This document shows positions 6,834 through 8,065 of a stretch of DNA of 8,065 nucleotides, piece after piece. The notes beneath the pieces were generated by a model. That model did not search any database. It was not told the origin of the DNA and was given only the letters and a program-made list of their open reading frames with translations. Each line of letters opens with the position of its first letter. Within the stretch, counting starts at the first letter, position 1. The stretch is from Planctomycetota bacterium (GTDB lineage: Bacteria; Planctomycetota; Planctomycetia; Planctomycetales; Planctomycetaceae): contig JAPOLP010000227.1 in assembly GCA_029977045.1 (NCBI GenBank), positions 1 to 8,065 of the forward strand, read 5' to 3'. Position numbers and translations under genes: made by a program.

Positions 6834-7451
6834 TTACTGCGTCTTCGTTGCTCCGTCGGCGGCTGCGGTGCGGGCTGGCGACTTACCGGCTCCCTGCAGG
6901 CTTGGCGTGTCGGCTGCAACTTCTGAGCTGGTCGAACCGCTGCTCCAGTTTGCCGTCGCCCAGTACGGGTGCGAATCGACGACGCTGGCGCCCAGGTCTT
7001 TCAGAGCTTCGGCGACGCGGCGGGTCGAGATGTTTTCGTTCGGCAGAACCCGCTGCAGAACGAAGCGGCGGTTCGTCGAGACGTAGGCGAAGAACTTGCC
7101 GTTGCCCAGGCGATCGTTCGCGGCAAGCAGACGCAGCAGCGCGGTTCGCGGCACATCAGCGGCTGATTTCGGCAGTTCGTCCAGCCAGGCCATGACCCAC
7201 AGCGAAGAGTCATCAGCACTCATCACGGCGGTCATCGACAGGTCCCACTCTTCTTTGTCGACGACAGAGCGGAAAGTGAAGTCGTAACGCTGATCGACTT
7301 TCTCGGGCTTCAAGCCCATCGCACTGAGCAGCGTGCCCAGCGTTTCGGTCGAGAGCTTGCCAGCTACCGCGGTATCGGCGGCGGAAGCGAGCGTTGGGGC
7401 GACGGCAGCCGCAGCTCCGGCGGCGAAGAATCCACGTCGGGACAGATCCAT
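6834..7451 (-). CDS. Tat-signal exported protein, probable YbjN/CesT-like fold
   Basis: This is a 205-residue protein. The N-terminus MDLSRRGFF followed by an Ala-rich segment is a twin-arginine signal (Arg5-Arg6), with likely cleavage after LASA at residue 24, so the mature protein should be exported folded. Residues about 34-160 read as a compact alpha/beta domain: a helix (TLGTLLSAMGLKPE), strands YDFTFRSV and WDLSMTAVM, SSLWVMAWLDELP, a helix (TALLRLLAANDRLGNGKF), FAYVSTNRRFVLQRVLP and a final helix. This pattern recalls the YbjN and type III chaperone (CesT) folds; the assignment is tentative and the function unknown. The tail after about 168 is Ser/Ala/Thr-rich and probably disordered. 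AGGAG nine bases before the ATG at 7451 decides the start; an upstream ATG at 7508 would bury the Tat motif. It may be co-transcribed with the NUDIX gene. Confidence 0.85.
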   Translation of the reverse strand: MDLSRRGFFAAGAAAAVAPTLASAADTAVAGKLSTETLGTLLSAMGLKPEKVDQRYDFTFRSVVDKEEWDLSMTAVMSADDSSLWVMAWLDELPKSAADVPRTALLRLLAANDRLGNGKFFAYVSTNRRFVLQRVLPNENISTRRVAEALKDLGASVVDSHPYWATANWSSGSTSSEVAADTPSLQGAGKSPARTAAADGATKTQ

Positions 7452-7454
7452 CTG

Positions 7455-7469
7455 AGACACTCCTTGTCT
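7455..7469 (-). promoter_or_regulatory. Shine-Dalgarno site held in a small hairpin loop
   Basis: On the minus strand AGACA (7469-7465) and TGTCT (7459-7455) form a 5-bp stem with AGGAG (7464-7460) as the loop. The ribosome site of the Tat-signal gene is thus shown in a loop. A second small stem, TCGCCG with CGGCGA, lies just upstream at 7476-7495. Both are short and may be chance; the ribosome site itself is convincing. Confidence 0.45.
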
Positions 7470-7527
7470 GTGCGACGGCGAAATCCTTCTCGCCGCGGTC
7501 GAAGTCACACAGCGGAGTGCGAACGCA

Positions 7528-8065
7528 TCACAGCTCCGCTAGAAACTTGAGGCAAATCTGCGACCAGGTTTCAAAACCTTCGAGATCGCGTACCAGTTCT
7601 GCCAGCGGGGTGAACCCCGTCTCTATCATCGACTCTTCACGGGGCTGAACTTTGGGCTCGTCCAGGTCAAAAACGTGAACAACGCCCAGATGCACCTTCC
7701 CGACTTCGGTTTCGTCGTCGTTGATCATGCCGACCAGCTGCGACGAGAATCCCGTTGAGATCTCGATTTCCTCGTCGAGTTCCCGCTCCATCCCGGCGGC
7801 GTAGGTTTCCTGCGACGAGTCGCGGTCGAGCGTCGAGATGTGCCCGCCGACGCCGATCGACTTCTTCGCGTGCAGCCGCTTCTCGCCCTGCTGCGTGCCT
7901 CGCGTGTAGTGAAACAGGCTGTCGCCGTGCCGGAAGACGCAGTACGGAATCAGCTGCTTGTAGCTGGGATCCTCTTCCGCGTCCGGGCGAGGCAGATAGA
8001 TCGTGTGCGACGGATCGAGCAGCGTGTCGAGATACCGATGCACGTCCGAGCTGAACCCCTGAAAA
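7528..8065 (-). CDS. NUDIX-like hydrolase domain protein, N-terminus outside the window
   Basis: The frame is open from the TGA at 7528 to the right edge, giving at least 178 residues. A GTG at 8043 could start a 171-residue form, but the codons beyond it read FQGFSSD, which I recognise as part of the conserved N-terminus of this type, so the gene is called partial. In numbering from that GTG, PSYKQLIPY (26-34), HYTRGTQQGEKRLH (45-58) and KKSIGVGGHIS (60-70) lead into a NUDIX-like helix: Glu79, seven residues, then RELDEEIEI (87-95). Arg87, Glu88, Glu91 and Glu92 keep the metal-binding pattern. Two points differ from the classical box: the stretch between the glycines and Glu79 is longer than five residues, and the usual late glycine is Glu94. 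It should hydrolyse a nucleoside diphosphate-linked compound, but the substrate is unknown. The Tat-signal gene begins 76 bases downstream. Confidence 0.87.
   Translation of the reverse strand, partial: FQGFSSDVHRYLDTLLDPSHTIYLPRPDAEEDPSYKQLIPYCVFRHGDSLFHYTRGTQQGEKRLHAKKSIGVGGHISTLDRDSSQETYAAGMERELDEEIEISTGFSSQLVGMINDDETEVGKVHLGVVHVFDLDEPKVQPREESMIETGFTPLAELVRDLEGFETWSQICLKFLAEL

Overview
The window is about 60% GC, gene-dense chromosomal DNA that looks like a planctomycete. The reasons are a translationally coupled pair of a conserved membrane-anchored protein and an HTTM protein, a NUDIX protein of a type I recall from that phylum, a self-complementary intergenic repeat of a kind I recall from those genomes, and mixed use of Shine-Dalgarno-led and leaderless-looking starts. 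The taxonomic call rests on recognition of sequences, not on a database search. I see no rRNA, tRNA, CRISPR array, transposase or phage gene.

Layout. Positions 1-1082 (minus) hold a DUF1015-family gene that runs off the left edge and is broken by one in-frame TAG at 603-605. A large inverted repeat (1108-1166) separates it from trpF (1206-1871, minus), which encodes phosphoribosylanthranilate isomerase. A 205-bp divergent gap leads to glgC (2077-3357, plus), an ADP-glucose pyrophosphorylase of the cyanobacterial/plant type. Next on the plus strand are a single-pass membrane protein of unknown function (3503-4258) and, overlapping it by ATGA, an HTTM (vitamin K-dependent carboxylase-like) multi-pass membrane protein (4255-5286). 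A sigma70-like promoter (5357-5386) precedes a DegT/DnrJ/EryC1/StrS sugar aminotransferase (5441-6658). A strong bidirectional terminator (6766-6799) divides it from two minus-strand genes: a Tat-exported protein with a probable YbjN/CesT-like fold (6834-7451) and a NUDIX-like protein cut by the right edge (7528-8065).

The genes do not form one pathway. trpF is a stand-alone tryptophan gene, glgC feeds glycogen synthesis, and the DegT enzyme serves amino-sugar or surface glycan synthesis. Only the 3503-4258/4255-5286 pair is clearly a functional unit. The NUDIX and Tat genes may be co-transcribed (76-bp gap). I found no convincing new multi-gene system. The points most worth a second look are the single nonsense codon in an otherwise intact DUF1015 frame, the HTTM pair, the plant-type regulatory lysines in GlgC, and the palindromic repeat pair.
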